A stretch of 64,000 nt of DNA from Telluribacter roseus (GCF_017355915.2 NZ_JAFEUV020000011.1:124001-188000), one strand, 5' to 3'. Counted from the first letter of the stretch, positions 9,596 to 21,000 are shown. Translations and numbers: made by a program. Notes: a model not told the origin generated them from the letters alone.

Positions 9596-9894
9596 GCTGC
9601 TAAATAAGGGATAAATATTGCAATTCTGCTTTGCCTCTTTCCCATCGTCAACAAAAGCCTGTTTTGGGTCAACGAATAGCTATGGTAAGTAAAAAACTGT
9701 CGTTTGTTTACCCGTATCCGCTGTTTGTTGATACTGGCATTGGGAGCTCTTCTTTATTTTCTAATCTTGGTTTATCAAAAACCCACGTGCTATGAAGAAG
9801 TGCCTGTTACTATTTTAATTATCCCGGTCCAGGGCTAAACGCACACCAGCAAGTAATTAATCAAATCCAAACCTATATACACCACCGTAAAGCC
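9596..9894. other. Divergent promoter region
   Basis: Lies between the divergent kinase and a small secreted-protein gene. No clear motif was identified. Confidence 0.4.
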
Positions 9895-10317
9895 ATGCAA
9901 AAAATAACTACAACCCTAATGATTGCCCTGCTAGGTGTCCTGCCCCTGCTGAACCCAGTACAAGGCGGTACCACACCTCAAACCCAACCTGACTCTACCC
10001 ATACCTCGCCCAAGCCCACCCTACAGGTAGGTATGTACCGATCCATCCAAACCCTGACCATGAATGTACTGGTGGAGAAGCCTATGGGTGATAAGGTGAG
10101 TGTAACCCTGCTCAACAATAAAGGAAAAGTACTGTACAGGGAGGTACTTTCATTGCGGAAGTCCAGGCATTGGTTAAAGCTGAACTTTGCCGAAACGCAG
10201 GACGATACTTTCTCGGTAATCGTGACAAATGGTACCGAGCAAATCACCAAATCCATCTACCTGTCTACCCAGAAGCTTTACGAAATGCCAGCCCGTGCCT
10301 TGCTGGTGGTAAATTGA
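9895..10317 (+). CDS. Small secreted protein with an Ig-like/sorting-domain-like fold
   Basis: 140 residues with a signal peptide (residues 1-24, cleavage near NPVQGG), a Pro/Thr-rich linker, then about 90 residues of alternating beta-strands (MNVLVEKPMGDKVSVTLLNNKGKVLYREVL, about 56-85). The pattern of a GKVLY turn and a final K-x-I-Y-L resembles DUF3244 and type IX sorting-domain proteins of Bacteroidota, but no family can be named safely. It precedes two thioredoxin-fold genes on the same strand, 141 bases away, and could be co-transcribed. Function unknown. Confidence 0.7.
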   Translation: MQKITTTLMIALLGVLPLLNPVQGGTTPQTQPDSTHTSPKPTLQVGMYRSIQTLTMNVLVEKPMGDKVSVTLLNNKGKVLYREVLSLRKSRHWLKLNFAETQDDTFSVIVTNGTEQITKSIYLSTQKLYEMPARALLVVN

Positions 10318-10458
10318 GGGGTGGAAGAGAACCACGCACATTCGGTTGGTCCTCGCCGTACGAAAGACACCCCTATCCGAAAAGCTATAGATTGATTCCA
10401 AGGAAAATCTAGATTTCAGGACAGCATAATACCTGCTTACGTACATTAATTATTAATT

Positions 10459-10947
10459 ATGATTTTTTTCAGAAAACTGTGGCTCTGCTTGCTGGTAATA
10501 TGGGCTCCCGCCTGTTTTGCGCAGCAGGTCCGGGTCATCAAATTTAACCAGCTCAGTCAGCTGCTATCAACAAGAAATGACACTACCCTGATTGTGAACT
10601 TCTGGGCTACCTGGTGCAAGCCCTGCGTGGAGGAGCTACCCTACTTCGAGACGTTACAAGCCCGGCATGCCAGGAATAAAGTCAAGGTCGTACTAGTCAG
10701 CCTTGATTTCAAATCCCAGCTGGAAAAGAAGGTAAAGCCCTTTCTTTCTAAAACGGGTATCAGGACCCCGCAGGTGGTGCTTCTGGATGAAACCGATCCG
10801 GGCCAGTGGATGGAAAAAGTAGCCCCCAGCTGGTCTGGCGCGTTACCCTTTACCCTGTTCATACATAGAAAAAAGGGAAGGAAAGACTACGAGAAACCGT
10901 TCACGCTGGCTGAGCTGGAAGCGGAGCTCCGGCCATACATTAAATAG
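10459..10947 (+). CDS. TlpA-like thiol:disulfide oxidoreductase
   Basis: 162 residues with an export signal (1-21, cleavage after CFAQ) and a thioredoxin fold with the active site Cys53-x-x-Cys56 in NFWATWCKPCVEELP. The usual cis-proline region follows (WSGALPFTLF, about 131). It probably works in the periplasm as a disulfide reductase/isomerase. The next gene, another thioredoxin-fold protein, starts 33 bases downstream, so the two are probably one operon. Confidence 0.9.
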   Translation: MIFFRKLWLCLLVIWAPACFAQQVRVIKFNQLSQLLSTRNDTTLIVNFWATWCKPCVEELPYFETLQARHARNKVKVVLVSLDFKSQLEKKVKPFLSKTGIRTPQVVLLDETDPGQWMEKVAPSWSGALPFTLFIHRKKGRKDYEKPFTLAELEAELRPYIK

Positions 10948-10980
10948 TTGTATTCTACATGTAACCATTAACCATTCACT

Positions 10981-11598
10981 ATGAAAAGAACAATCATGTT
11001 GGGTGTCATGAGCGCCCTGCTTTTTGCAACGTTTGGCTTTTTGCCGCCTGCCGAAGGGTACCAGCCCGGTGACAGAGCCATGCCCTTCAAATACCGGAAC
11101 AAGCAGGGGCAACTAGTAGCCTTACGAGACAATGTATCTGCCAAAGGCTACATTATTGTTTTTACCTGTAATACCTGCCCCGTCGCTCAGGCATATGAGC
11201 AGCGTGTACTTGATCTGGACAAACAGTTTGCCTCGAAGGGTTTTCCTGTAATTGCTATCAATCCCAATGACAGCGGGCGTTCCTGGGGGGATAGCTATGA
11301 GGATATGAAAGAAAGGGCCATAGAAAAAAAATACACGTTCCCCTATCTGGTTGACGCTAATCAGGAATTGGCCAGAACCTACGGTGCCAGGCATACCCCT
11401 ACGGTGTATGTGGTGCAAAGGCAGGGAAATAGTTTCATTGTCAGATTTACCGGAGCCATTGACAACAATATGGAGGATGGAAGCCAGGCAACCAAAAAAT
11501 ATGTCCAGGATGCCGTCAATGCACTACTGGAAAACAAACCAGTTGCTATCCCGACCACCAAAGCCATTGGATGTAGTATTAAGTGGAAAAATGGGTAA
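10981..11598 (+). CDS. Thioredoxin-like/peroxiredoxin-like secreted protein
   Basis: 205 residues with a signal peptide (1-26) and an AhpC/TSA-Redoxin type domain. The active-site loop is Cys63-N-T-Cys66-P (FTCNTCPVAQAYEQRV), followed by INPNDSGRSWGDSYEDM and a cis-Pro strand RHTPTVYVV near 137. This is the pattern of small redoxin-family proteins of Bacteroidota rather than a classical peroxiredoxin. Probably a periplasmic thiol reductant. It is co-oriented with, and 33 bases from, the TlpA-like gene. Confidence 0.88.
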   Translation: MKRTIMLGVMSALLFATFGFLPPAEGYQPGDRAMPFKYRNKQGQLVALRDNVSAKGYIIVFTCNTCPVAQAYEQRVLDLDKQFASKGFPVIAINPNDSGRSWGDSYEDMKERAIEKKYTFPYLVDANQELARTYGARHTPTVYVVQRQGNSFIVRFTGAIDNNMEDGSQATKKYVQDAVNALLENKPVAIPTTKAIGCSIKWKNG

Positions 11599-11790
11599 TA
11601 CGTCTGTGGAGCTGAATAGATTTGCACCATCTCCAATTTGCCACTTGTAGCACAGAGGCAAATTTGATCGTCGACTTTATTAGTTAATCCTTTACCAAAA
11701 GCATCATAACCTCGTTCCGATTATACCATTCCCCCAGGGTGTGTTCGAAAGAATTATGGACTTGAATAAAATTAGTACTTGAAAAATCAA

Positions 11791-12648
11791 ATGACAATTG
11801 CAATCACAGGAGCAACAGGTCAACTGGGTCAACTTGTTGTAAATAGGCTAAAAGAAATGATTCCTGGCGATACCATTGTTGCTCTTGTTCGTTCAATCCA
11901 AAAGGCTACCACTCTTGATGTAGAAGCCAGGGAAGCTGACTACGACAAGCCCGAAACACTTACCCGGGCATTAGCAGGTGTGGATACATTACTTCTTATT
12001 TCCTCCGGAGGTGAAACTGGCAGACGTGTGATCCAGCACCGCCATGTAATAGAAGCTGCAAAGCAGACAGGTGTACAATGGATTGTTTATACAAGTGTTC
12101 TCCAAGCCGATATATCGACGCTTGGCCTTGCCGAAGACCATCGTACAACGGAAGCTGACCTGAAAGGGGCGGGCATTCCAGTTACATTGCTGCGCAATGG
12201 CTGGTATACAGAAAACTACACTGGTACAATTCCAGGCGCAATGGCTGGTGGTTCCTTAATTGGCAGTGCAGGTGATGGGAAAATTTCTTCGGCAGCAAGG
12301 GCAGATTATGCTGATGCAGCCGTTGCTGTTTTAACAAGTCAGGGACACCAGGGTAAAATCTATGAACTTGCCGGAGACCATGCCTGGACGCTAAGTGACC
12401 TGGCGGCTGAGATTTCCCAACAGACAGGTAAGACTATTCCTTATGTAAATATGCCGGAAGCTGACTATGCCGCAGCCCTGGTATCATTGGGTTTGCCGGA
12501 TGGATTTGCTCATGCGATTGCCGGATGGGATGCTGCTGCCTCTGGAGGTGCTTTATTTGATGATAGCCATCAGCTTTCCACATTAATTGGCCGTCCCACA
12601 ACACCTCTTGCGGTGACAATAGCCCAAGCTCTACAAGCCTCATCATAG
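11791..12648 (+). CDS. qorB: NAD(P)H:quinone oxidoreductase 2-like (QorB/YtfG, NmrA/SDR superfamily)
   Basis: 285 residues beginning MTIAITGATGQLGQ, an atypical SDR Rossmann nucleotide-binding motif (GATGQLG). Along its length it closely follows E. coli QorB: LLLISSGGETGRR, WIVYTSVLQAD, LLRNGWYTENYTG, AGDGKISSAARADYADAAVAVL, LAGDHAWTLSDLA, VSLGLPDGFA and GGALFDDSHQLS. QorB reduces quinones with NADPH. A TTG four codons upstream (11779) is possible, but ATG 11791 matches the family start. No HxlR-type regulator, the common partner, is adjacent. A strong terminator follows. Confidence 0.93.
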   Translation: MTIAITGATGQLGQLVVNRLKEMIPGDTIVALVRSIQKATTLDVEAREADYDKPETLTRALAGVDTLLLISSGGETGRRVIQHRHVIEAAKQTGVQWIVYTSVLQADISTLGLAEDHRTTEADLKGAGIPVTLLRNGWYTENYTGTIPGAMAGGSLIGSAGDGKISSAARADYADAAVAVLTSQGHQGKIYELAGDHAWTLSDLAAEISQQTGKTIPYVNMPEADYAAALVSLGLPDGFAHAIAGWDAAASGGALFDDSHQLSTLIGRPTTPLAVTIAQALQASS

Positions 12649-12668
12649 GTATTAAATCTATCGGTACT

Positions 12669-12708
12669 AAAAGAGGTGAAAGCTGCTTAGGTAGCTTTCA
12701 CCTCTTTT
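12669..12708. terminator. Bidirectional-type terminator after qorB
   Basis: A perfect 16-bp stem (12669-12684 with 12693-12708, eight-base loop) whose sides carry AAAA and TTTT, so it can terminate in either direction. Confidence 0.9.
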
Positions 12709-13218
12709 AGTTGCATCTATACAACCTGAACTTTTTGTAGAGCTTCAAGAATACAACTCATAACAGAAAGAATCAGGAAAATAACCCCTTTGAGCTTAGC
12801 CTGGTGCTCAGCAAAACCAAACTCCCCACCCGGGCCGGGTCTGAGTAGATAACGGATTCTACCTATTCTTATATTTTGAGTACCACTTTTCGGGCATCCC
12901 CGTTGGTTTTAAGCTACTTTTCCAACGGGATGGAGGTACACGGGATTCAATATCAGTAGGACCACTGCGCATATATGGCCCCGTAGAGACACAAAATTTA
13001 TCTGCCCCGCTTCTTTTCCCGGAAATCCTTCACGACCTGGCTACGATGGATTCAGCCCCAGCCTATGTAGCTATTCCGTTTTGCTCACGATAATGAGTTC
13101 ACTATCGCTGCTTTGATTTTCAACCTTTTTGATGAATATGAAAACCTGTGCTTAGTGCATTCAATATAATTTTGTAAAGAAATTTTTGACTGAACTTAAC
13201 TAAAAATGCCATTTTATC
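12709..13218. other. Leader/promoter region of the sulfated-glycan locus
   Basis: About 510 bases with no gene. An 8-bp inverted repeat (CCCGTTGG 12899-12906 with CCAACGGG 12922-12929) is present, and a TAnnTTTG element lies near the 3' end. A target site for the hybrid regulator at 18099 is likely here but could not be identified. Confidence 0.4.
13167..13174 (+). promoter_or_regulatory. Candidate Bacteroidetes -7 element of the susC gene
   Basis: TAATTTTG matches the Bacteroidetes -7 consensus TAnnTTTG, 44 bases before the start codon. A good -33 TTG was not found at the expected distance, so the promoter may need an activator such as the downstream hybrid regulator. Confidence 0.45.
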
Positions 13219-16212
13219 ATGTCAAAACCATTACATCTTTATCTGAGTGTACTAATATTTACACTAACCGCTGTTTGGGCACAAGCTCAAACAGTCCAAA
13301 TCAAGGGAAGCGTCAGTGCAAAAAACGGTGAGCCCCTTATCGGTGCTACTGTTTTAGTGGTTGGTACTACTAATGGTACTACAGTTGGTGTCGATGGCAC
13401 GTTTAGCATTTCTACAACCGCTCCCAATCCTCAACTCAAAGTGAGTTTTATTGGATACAAGACCGCAACGGTAGATGTTGGTAATTCTACTGATTTAAAG
13501 ATCGTACTGGAGGAAAGTCTGGTGCTTGACGAAGTGGTAGTTGTAGGGTACGGTACTATCAAAAAAAGCGACATAACCGGTTCGGTAGGTTCTGTTTCAG
13601 CAAGAGAGCTGACGGCCTATCCGACTCTGAACGCCGTACAAGGTTTGCAAGGAAGAGCACCCGGAGTCCAGGTAATGCAGAACTCTGGCGAACCCGGTAC
13701 CACATTGAGTGTACGCATCCGGGGTGGCAACTCGCTACAGGGAAGTAATGAACCTTTGTACGTGGTTGATGGCTTTGCCCTATCGGGAGCACCCAACGGA
13801 CTTAATTCCAATGATATTGAGTCGATGGAGGTACTCAAAGATGCTTCTGCAACAGCTATCTACGGTTCACGAGGAGCTAACGGGGTTATCATCATCACTA
13901 CCAGACAGGGTAAAGCGGGTAAAACCCAGGTATCTATAGATAGCTACTACGCCATCCAGCAGGTTAATAAAAAACTGAATCTGATGGATGCTCAGGAATT
14001 TGCCACTCTGGCTAATGAGCGGGCGGCTAATGATGGTTTTCCGGCTTACTTCACGCAGGATCAGATCAACGCTTTTGGAAAGGGAACGGATTGGCAGGAT
14101 CTGATTTTCCGGAAAGCACCGATGCAGAACCACACGGTTTCCGTAACGGGTGGCAATGAAAATACTCAGTATGCCATTTCAGGTAATTATCTTAGCCAGG
14201 GGGGCATTATTCGTGGATCAGACTTCTCGCGTGAAAACCTTCGGGTCAACCTGAATCAGAAACTGGCTGCCAAGGTTCGGCTATCCTATAATGCTGTTTT
14301 ATCTAATATCAATCGCACTCAGTTACTAAATGACAATGGACAAAAAGGGAATAGTGCCGTTTCAGCGGCATTAGGGGCTCCGCCTACTCTTTCTCCCTAT
14401 GATAGCAATGGTGATTACACGTTCATAAAACCGTACGCTTTCAGCCCTAATAGCCTGGAGAATCCATTAGCGCTGACGGACTCACGCAAACAGAATAACA
14501 ATGAAGTATATATATTAACTAGTTCGGCGATCAATTACGAGCCGGTTAAAAATCTGACGTTGCGATCTTCAATAGGCGTTGAAAACAGTTCGATCCGGGG
14601 TGATCTATTTTCTCCTTCTACAATCACTACTACTCCTAATGGGTCAGCAACAATCAACTACGGCAGCCGGACCAACATCCTCAATGAAAATACCGCTACC
14701 TATATTCCTAAACTTGGTCAGGACCACGATTTGACCTTACTGGGTGGTGTTACCTATCAGGAGGAAAAAGGCCGCTCCTTTGCTGCCAGCAGTACCGGTT
14801 TTAATTATGAAGGCATGGGTACGGACAATATTGGCATGGGCAACACCCCAGGAGTTCCCACCAGTACTGCCTATAAGTGGGTACTTTTCTCTTACCTGGC
14901 TCGTGCTAATTACTCGTACAAAAGCCGCTATCTATTTACGGCCAGTATGCGTGCGGATGGTTCGTCCCGCTTTGGGGTCAATAATAAATGGGGGTATTTT
15001 CCTTCTGCAGCTTTTGGCTGGCAGATCATGGAAGAACCTTTCGCCCAGAATCTACGGGTGATATCAGATCTGAAACTGCGCCTTTCGTACGGACTGACGG
15101 GCAACACGGCACTTTCGCCTTATCAGACCCTCTTTACATTGAATCCAGTTAATACTGTCTATAACGATCAGCTCCATATTGGTCAATTACCCGGTGCTCA
15201 GCTGACTAATCCTAATCTGAAGTGGGAATCGACCGCCCAATGGAATGCAGGTCTGGATGTGGCTATCCTACGCAACCGTTTTTCGCTTTCGGCCGACTAC
15301 TACATAAAGAATACAAGGGACCTGCTGGCTACGGTACCACTTCAGCTATCTACTGGTTACACCAGCACGATCCAGAACATAGGACAGATTCGTAACAGCG
15401 GTATTGAGCTTGGGTTGAATGCGACTTTAGTCAATACTAAAGATGTAAAATGGGATCTGAACGTAAACTTTTCAAAGAACCGAAGCCAGGTAATGCAACT
15501 GGCAGGAGGAAGTGACGTGTTTGGAGTAGCGCTCAATCAACCGCTCTCAACCCCTGTCAACCTGATACGGGTTGGTCAGCCCATCGGTGTTTTCTATGGG
15601 TACCTTGAAAACGGCCTGAGCGATAAAGGAACCATCAATTTCAAAGACATCAACGGCGATGGAGTGCTTACACTAGCTGATAAAACCATCATAGGCGATC
15701 CCAATCCTGACTTCCTTTACAACATAAATTCTAATGTGTCGTATAGGAATTTCACGCTCACGATGTTCTGGTTGGGTAAGCAGGGGGGAGATATCTTTAA
15801 CGCCAATCTGACAAGCCAGGCAAGCAGCTTCTACTTCGGTGAAAATCAGCTGAAGGATGTCTACAATAACCACTGGTCTGCTTCCAACCCCAATCCCAAT
15901 GCTAAGTACCCTAAAATTAGCGCCAACACTGCATTTAGAGAATCTGATCGGTTTATTGAAGATGGTTCGTTTCTTCGCCTGAAAAATGTTCAACTAGCTT
16001 ACAATCTGCCCACTGCTGGCTTGAATATAAAGTGGCTCCGCAATGCACAGTTGTACATAAGCGGACAGAATCTACTAACCTATACAAAGTACAGCTGGTT
16101 TGATCCGGAAGTAAATACTCTGGGTGGTTCTAACTCAATTTCAATGGGCATTGACCAGTCCGGCTATCCGACTGCCCGCACATATACCATTGGTACACGC
16201 ATAGGTTTATAA
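13219..16212 (+). CDS. SusC/RagA-family TonB-dependent outer-membrane transporter
   Basis: 997 residues: signal peptide (1-23, AVWAQAQT), carboxypeptidase-regulatory-like domain (about 28-105; GEPLIGATVLVVGTT), plug domain beginning LDEVVVVGYGTIKKSDITGSV (about 107) with VRIRGGNSLQG and PLYVVDG, and a large beta-barrel. It forms with SusD a lidded channel that imports oligosaccharides using TonB energy. SusD starts 24 bases downstream. There is no N-terminal STN anti-sigma-contact domain, which fits regulation by the hybrid sensor instead of an ECF/FecR pair. With three sulfatases downstream, a sulfated glycan fragment is the likely cargo; this is inference. Confidence 0.95.
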   Translation: MSKPLHLYLSVLIFTLTAVWAQAQTVQIKGSVSAKNGEPLIGATVLVVGTTNGTTVGVDGTFSISTTAPNPQLKVSFIGYKTATVDVGNSTDLKIVLEESLVLDEVVVVGYGTIKKSDITGSVGSVSARELTAYPTLNAVQGLQGRAPGVQVMQNSGEPGTTLSVRIRGGNSLQGSNEPLYVVDGFALSGAPNGLNSNDIESMEVLKDASATAIYGSRGANGVIIITTRQGKAGKTQVSIDSYYAIQQVNKKLNLMDAQEFATLANERAANDGFPAYFTQDQINAFGKGTDWQDLIFRKAPMQNHTVSVTGGNENTQYAISGNYLSQGGIIRGSDFSRENLRVNLNQKLAAKVRLSYNAVLSNINRTQLLNDNGQKGNSAVSAALGAPPTLSPYDSNGDYTFIKPYAFSPNSLENPLALTDSRKQNNNEVYILTSSAINYEPVKNLTLRSSIGVENSSIRGDLFSPSTITTTPNGSATINYGSRTNILNENTATYIPKLGQDHDLTLLGGVTYQEEKGRSFAASSTGFNYEGMGTDNIGMGNTPGVPTSTAYKWVLFSYLARANYSYKSRYLFTASMRADGSSRFGVNNKWGYFPSAAFGWQIMEEPFAQNLRVISDLKLRLSYGLTGNTALSPYQTLFTLNPVNTVYNDQLHIGQLPGAQLTNPNLKWESTAQWNAGLDVAILRNRFSLSADYYIKNTRDLLATVPLQLSTGYTSTIQNIGQIRNSGIELGLNATLVNTKDVKWDLNVNFSKNRSQVMQLAGGSDVFGVALNQPLSTPVNLIRVGQPIGVFYGYLENGLSDKGTINFKDINGDGVLTLADKTIIGDPNPDFLYNINSNVSYRNFTLTMFWLGKQGGDIFNANLTSQASSFYFGENQLKDVYNNHWSASNPNPNAKYPKISANTAFRESDRFIEDGSFLRLKNVQLAYNLPTAGLNIKWLRNAQLYISGQNLLTYTKYSWFDPEVNTLGGSNSISMGIDQSGYPTARTYTIGTRIGL

Positions 16213-16236
16213 CTCCTTTTTATTAAGCGACTACTC

Positions 16237-17706
16237 ATGAAAAAATTTGCTACCATTTGTTTACTCAGTACTAGCTTACTGACTCTTTCCTGTAAAGATT
16301 TACTCGAGGAAGTACCTACTGCTTTACTGAGCCGCAGCCAGTTCTATAAGACGGCTGCTGATGCCAACTCTGCCGTCAACGCTATATCAGCTACGTACCA
16401 TACTAATAACATGTACATCCTGCGCTATGGCGTTTTTACAACCGCTTTGGAAGATTATGCATCCGGACAGGGCCAATATATACCTCTTTCCCAATATCAG
16501 GTTACTACCTCCATTATGGGTACTACCGATGGTTTCTGGGCAGGTTTTTATAAGACCATTGATGCCGCTAACCTGGCGCTTAAATACATCCCAACCATTA
16601 CTATGGATGAGAAGCAGAAGGACCAACTGCTATCAGAAGCGCACTTTTACCGGGCACACGCCTATTACAATCTCGTCCGTATGTTCGGGGCCCTGCCCAT
16701 CCGGACCGAACCGACCGAAGACTTGAGTGCTGTGGGTGGCAAGCGGGAACCTGTTGATAAGGTGTATGCACAAATTATCGAAGACTTGAAGAAGGCGGAG
16801 GCAGGTCTTCCGCTGACTCAGACGCTCGCAGGCAGACCTACTTTGGGAGCCGCTAAAACTATGCTGGCTGATGTATACCTGGTTCGGGAGCAGTGGACGG
16901 ATGCCCGTGATAAGGCCGAGGAGGTTATCAAATCGGGGGCTTATTCACTGGTTAATGTGAGTCAATCCTCCGACTTTGAAAAGATTTTTGGAGCGGGTGT
17001 TACTTCCTCATCCGAAGAGGTTTTCTCAATCAAATTTCAGCGAACCGTTGCGGGAGGATCGTTCCTGCCCCAGTTTTATCACCTGCCAACCAGTCAATGG
17101 GCCACCAGCGGATTTGGTACCTTTTTTGGCTTCCCCACCTATCCTCTGCTCAGGGACTGGTCGGCAGCTGACTTGCGGAAAGGCTTCAATTTGTATACCG
17201 CTGGTCCGAATAAGCAAGGGGTGATTGTGCAAAACGGGGCGAATCAACCCATCCGGTTTGGCAAGTTCAAAGAAACCGGAGCACCCTCTTCTGGTGCTCA
17301 TGGTGTCGATTATCCCGTCTACCGCTACGCTGATGCCCTGTTGATTTACGCGGAGGCCGCCAGTCAGGCGGATAAGGGGCCAACGGCTCTGGCGCTTGAG
17401 CGACTCAATATGGTGCACCGGCGGGCTTATGGATACGCCCCCTCAAGTCCTTCTCCGGTTGATTTTACGCTTGAAGGTCAAACGGCGGCCTCATTCCGGG
17501 ATCTGGTTCTGAAAGAGCGGGCATACGAATTTCTGGTGGAGGGCAAACGCTGGCATGATCTCGTACGTACGGGTACTGCCAAGCAGGTCATCAAAGCTGC
17601 GAAAGGGATTGACATACCTAATTCCGTATTGCTGATGCCGATTCCCAAGCAGGAAATTGATAACAATCCTGATATAGAGCCCAATGACCAGAACCCAGGG
17701 TATTAA
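16237..17706 (+). CDS. SusD/RagB-family glycan-binding lipoprotein
   Basis: 489 residues with a lipoprotein signal (Cys19 in LLTLSCKD). The SusD fold is indicated by HFYRAHAYYNLVRMFGALPI (TPR-like helix), the C-terminal VYRYADALLIYAEAAS and the terminal RAYEFLVEGKRWHDLVRTG block. It is the outer-membrane lid of the adjacent SusC channel and binds incoming glycan. It is 24 bases from susC, with an imperfect terminator about 210 bases after its stop, and so is part of a two-gene unit separable from the regulator. Confidence 0.95.
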   Translation: MKKFATICLLSTSLLTLSCKDLLEEVPTALLSRSQFYKTAADANSAVNAISATYHTNNMYILRYGVFTTALEDYASGQGQYIPLSQYQVTTSIMGTTDGFWAGFYKTIDAANLALKYIPTITMDEKQKDQLLSEAHFYRAHAYYNLVRMFGALPIRTEPTEDLSAVGGKREPVDKVYAQIIEDLKKAEAGLPLTQTLAGRPTLGAAKTMLADVYLVREQWTDARDKAEEVIKSGAYSLVNVSQSSDFEKIFGAGVTSSSEEVFSIKFQRTVAGGSFLPQFYHLPTSQWATSGFGTFFGFPTYPLLRDWSAADLRKGFNLYTAGPNKQGVIVQNGANQPIRFGKFKETGAPSSGAHGVDYPVYRYADALLIYAEAASQADKGPTALALERLNMVHRRAYGYAPSSPSPVDFTLEGQTAASFRDLVLKERAYEFLVEGKRWHDLVRTGTAKQVIKAAKGIDIPNSVLLMPIPKQEIDNNPDIEPNDQNPGY

Positions 17707-18098
17707 GCAACACTAACTGCACAGGATACTAGTAGGGAGTATTGGCTCCCATGTAGTCACTCTGGTAAAACAGCCGAATATTTTACTATTTCATTTTTCC
17801 ATCGTATTAGAGAATAGACCTAAGTCTAATTATAGTACTATCCCAAGGTTGACGAATATCCAATATGATAGAAAATGAGTAGGTAGATATTGAGTAGGAT
17901 TGACTCTGTAAGCAAAGAGGCAGGTAGTGATGGTTCTTATGAAACTACTTCATAAAACCTCATCACCTGCCTTTTGCTCAATCAGAAAGTTTAATACTGT
18001 TTTGACCAGCTACTCAATTAGTACGGAGCTGTTAAGTTTGCCTGATGTAGTACGGATTAACTTTGTTGTTTTTCCTGGTATTTATAATACTGATATAT
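17707..18098. other. Gap between susD and hybrid regulator
   Basis: About 390 bases holding the terminator above and, after it, room for a separate promoter for the regulator. No gene seen. Confidence 0.4.
17917..17975 (+). terminator. Imperfect terminator between susD and the hybrid regulator
   Basis: AGGCAGGT (17918-17925) pairs with ACCTGCCT (17965-17972), with further imperfect pairing inside and TTTT afterwards. Confidence 0.65.
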
Positions 18099-21000
18099 AT
18101 GAAGTGGATCTTAAAACCAATCTTGTATATACTACTGTGCACCTCTTTATGTTGGGGACAGTACAGTAACAAGATCCGTTTTAAAAATCTTACTGTTAAT
18201 GATGGGCTTTCTTTTCCTGTGATAAATTGTTTTTTACAGGACAAGCAGGGGTTTATGTGGGTAGGCACCGAGTTTGGACTAAACAGGTATGATAGTCAAA
18301 AATTCAAGGTGTTTTATGCCAATCCATCCGACTCCCATAGCTTATCCAGTGACTATATAACCTGTCTCTACGAAGACACCAACAACTATATCTGGGTAGG
18401 CACGCTCAGGGGACTCAACATTTACGACAAAACTACCTCACAATTCAGGAAGCTGGAACAAACCGTACTCCGGCAAAACAGTATTTTAGCAATAACGGGC
18501 GACTCAAAAGGAAATCAGTGGGTGTTGATGACCCACTATCTACTACAGGTTGACAGTAGCTTTAACCTGATAAAGCAATACCAGGTAAGACAAATTACCC
18601 AGGAGAACAACCTGAACAAACTTAGTACACTAAAATTTGATAAACACAATCAGCTCTGGGTAAACACCAACAAAGGCCTGAGATTGTTTAACTTTGAGAA
18701 GGAGAAACTAACTAATCCACTTGATGATGTAGTTGATTTCATTTCACCCAATCCTGACATCATCTCTGTTGTTTTCATTGACTCTAAAGAGAACATATGG
18801 GTTGGTACAAGGGGCAATGGTGCCAGGTATTATAGCATGAGGGATAAAAAATGGCACCATCTAACTAATCTAAGTTCTAAATATATCAATGGGATTGTAG
18901 AAGACATAAATCAGCGTATCTGGATTTGCACTGGCCGCAACGGACTCGATATTTATGATCCCAGTACCCAGAAAGTGGAGGTGATGCGGTACGCCAAAAC
19001 GCCCGAAAGTAATATGGCATCCAATTCACTTTCATGTATATACGCAGACAGATTAGGTGGGATCTGGATAGGGACCTTTAACAGCGGACTGATGTATTAC
19101 TTTCAGCATCAGTTGAAATTCAACCTCTACTATTCCAAAGGACAGATCAGTGGAATCAACAGCAACTATGTAACTTCTTTCGCCACGGATCGGGCTAATA
19201 ATATCTGGCTGGGGGTAGGGGAAGAGGGATTGCTCTTTTTTGATCGAAAAACGGCCACTTTTCGAAAGATTATCCCTAAGCTTCCATTCTTTAAAGATCA
19301 GGCTGAACTTAAAGAGCACTTTTATATTCTCAGTCTGCGTCTTTCAGAAGACCAAACCCACTTGTTCATTGGAACCCTTACTGGTTTTTATGATTACCAT
19401 ATCACTACAGGTACCTGGAAGTACAATTACCAGAGCAGGGGAAAGGACAATACCTGGCCCGGTGGAATGGTAGGTTCTATCATCCAGGACCGGGATATAG
19501 TTTATTTAACAACATCCAGCGGTTTATCATTATACAACTACCATAAAGGCACTTTTGAGCACTTCACAATTGGTGGCTCAAATAGAATAACGTATACATT
19601 AGCTCAAAACGACTCTACTGTGTTTGTAGGTACTTCATCCAGTGGTTTGTGGAGTTTTGATAAAAGATCACATAAGTTTGTAAAGGTTATTCCAGCTGCA
19701 ATGAATGTGAAGGTTCCGGAGCGAATCCGCTGCCTTTATATGGACCGTAACCAGCGTCTGATTGTGGGGGCTAGTTCAAGTGGATTATATCGTTACAACC
19801 ATGATTTTACCAAAGTAGAGGCGATACAAAATAGTCCTGACAAACGTCGGCTCACTTTTATGAGTCTTTGTGAAGATCCCAAAGATGGCTATTGGACCGC
19901 CACTAACCAAGGCATGGTCAAATTGAGCGAATCATTCAAAATTGAGCGGATCTTCAATGCAAAGGAAGGGTTTGATCCCAGCTATTTTTTTACCAACGCC
20001 ATCACCCGTTCCAAAAATAATGAGATACTCGTTGGGGGTAATGTAGGTTTTTATTCGTTCTATTCATCTGACTTTTATTCCACAAAAGTCCCCCATTTAC
20101 CTCCCATTCACCTGAGAGATGTACTGGTTCTGAATAAGTCAGTGGTAGACTCAGAGGTTGACGGATTCAAAATTGAAGGAGATTTATCGGTTACCAGGAG
20201 CATTGAATTACCTAACTACCAAAGCCTTATCACCTTTGAGTATACCGACCTGGATTATCAGAATTCAGACCGGATTGAATATGCTTACCGGCTTGAGCCG
20301 TATGAGAAAGCCTGGAACCTGGTCTCCGATAGGCGTTTTGCTACGTATCGGGACCTGCCGGCAGGTACGTATACCTTCAAGGTAAGAGGACAGGTAGACA
20401 ATCAGCTGGTTGGCAGTAGCATGGCACAGCTGCAAGTTGTGATTCCACCCAAACCATGGCAAACCTGGTGGGCGTATCTGATTTATATGACAGTGGCGTT
20501 GCTGGTAGGGCGGCAGTGGTATGTATATCAGTCCAACAAGCGCCGGATGCGTCAGGAAATCGAAATGCAAAAGTTTCAAAGGGAGAAAATGGAGGAACTG
20601 TACAAGTTCAAGATTGACTTCTTTACTCAGGTAACCCACGAACTTCGTACACCACTTACTTTGATCATCAGCCCGCTGGAAGAGATGATCAGACGAAGTC
20701 CTACGGCCTCAGAGAACAATCTACTCAAAATTATACACCGTAATGCCCAAAAACTGTTGCTTACCGTCAATCAGCTGCTGGATTTTAGAAAAATAGAGAA
20801 CTCCGATATGAAAGTGTTTGCCAAGAAAGGAAATATTGTATCGTTTGCAGAAGAAGTCTTGTTCAGCTTCTTAAAGCTCACAGAGAAAAAAGGGATTGAA
20901 TTGCTGTTCGAGACGAATATGGAAAAGTATCCATTTGTGCTTTTTGACAAGGACATCATGGAAAAGATACTGGTCAACCTGATTGGTAACGCGGTCAAAT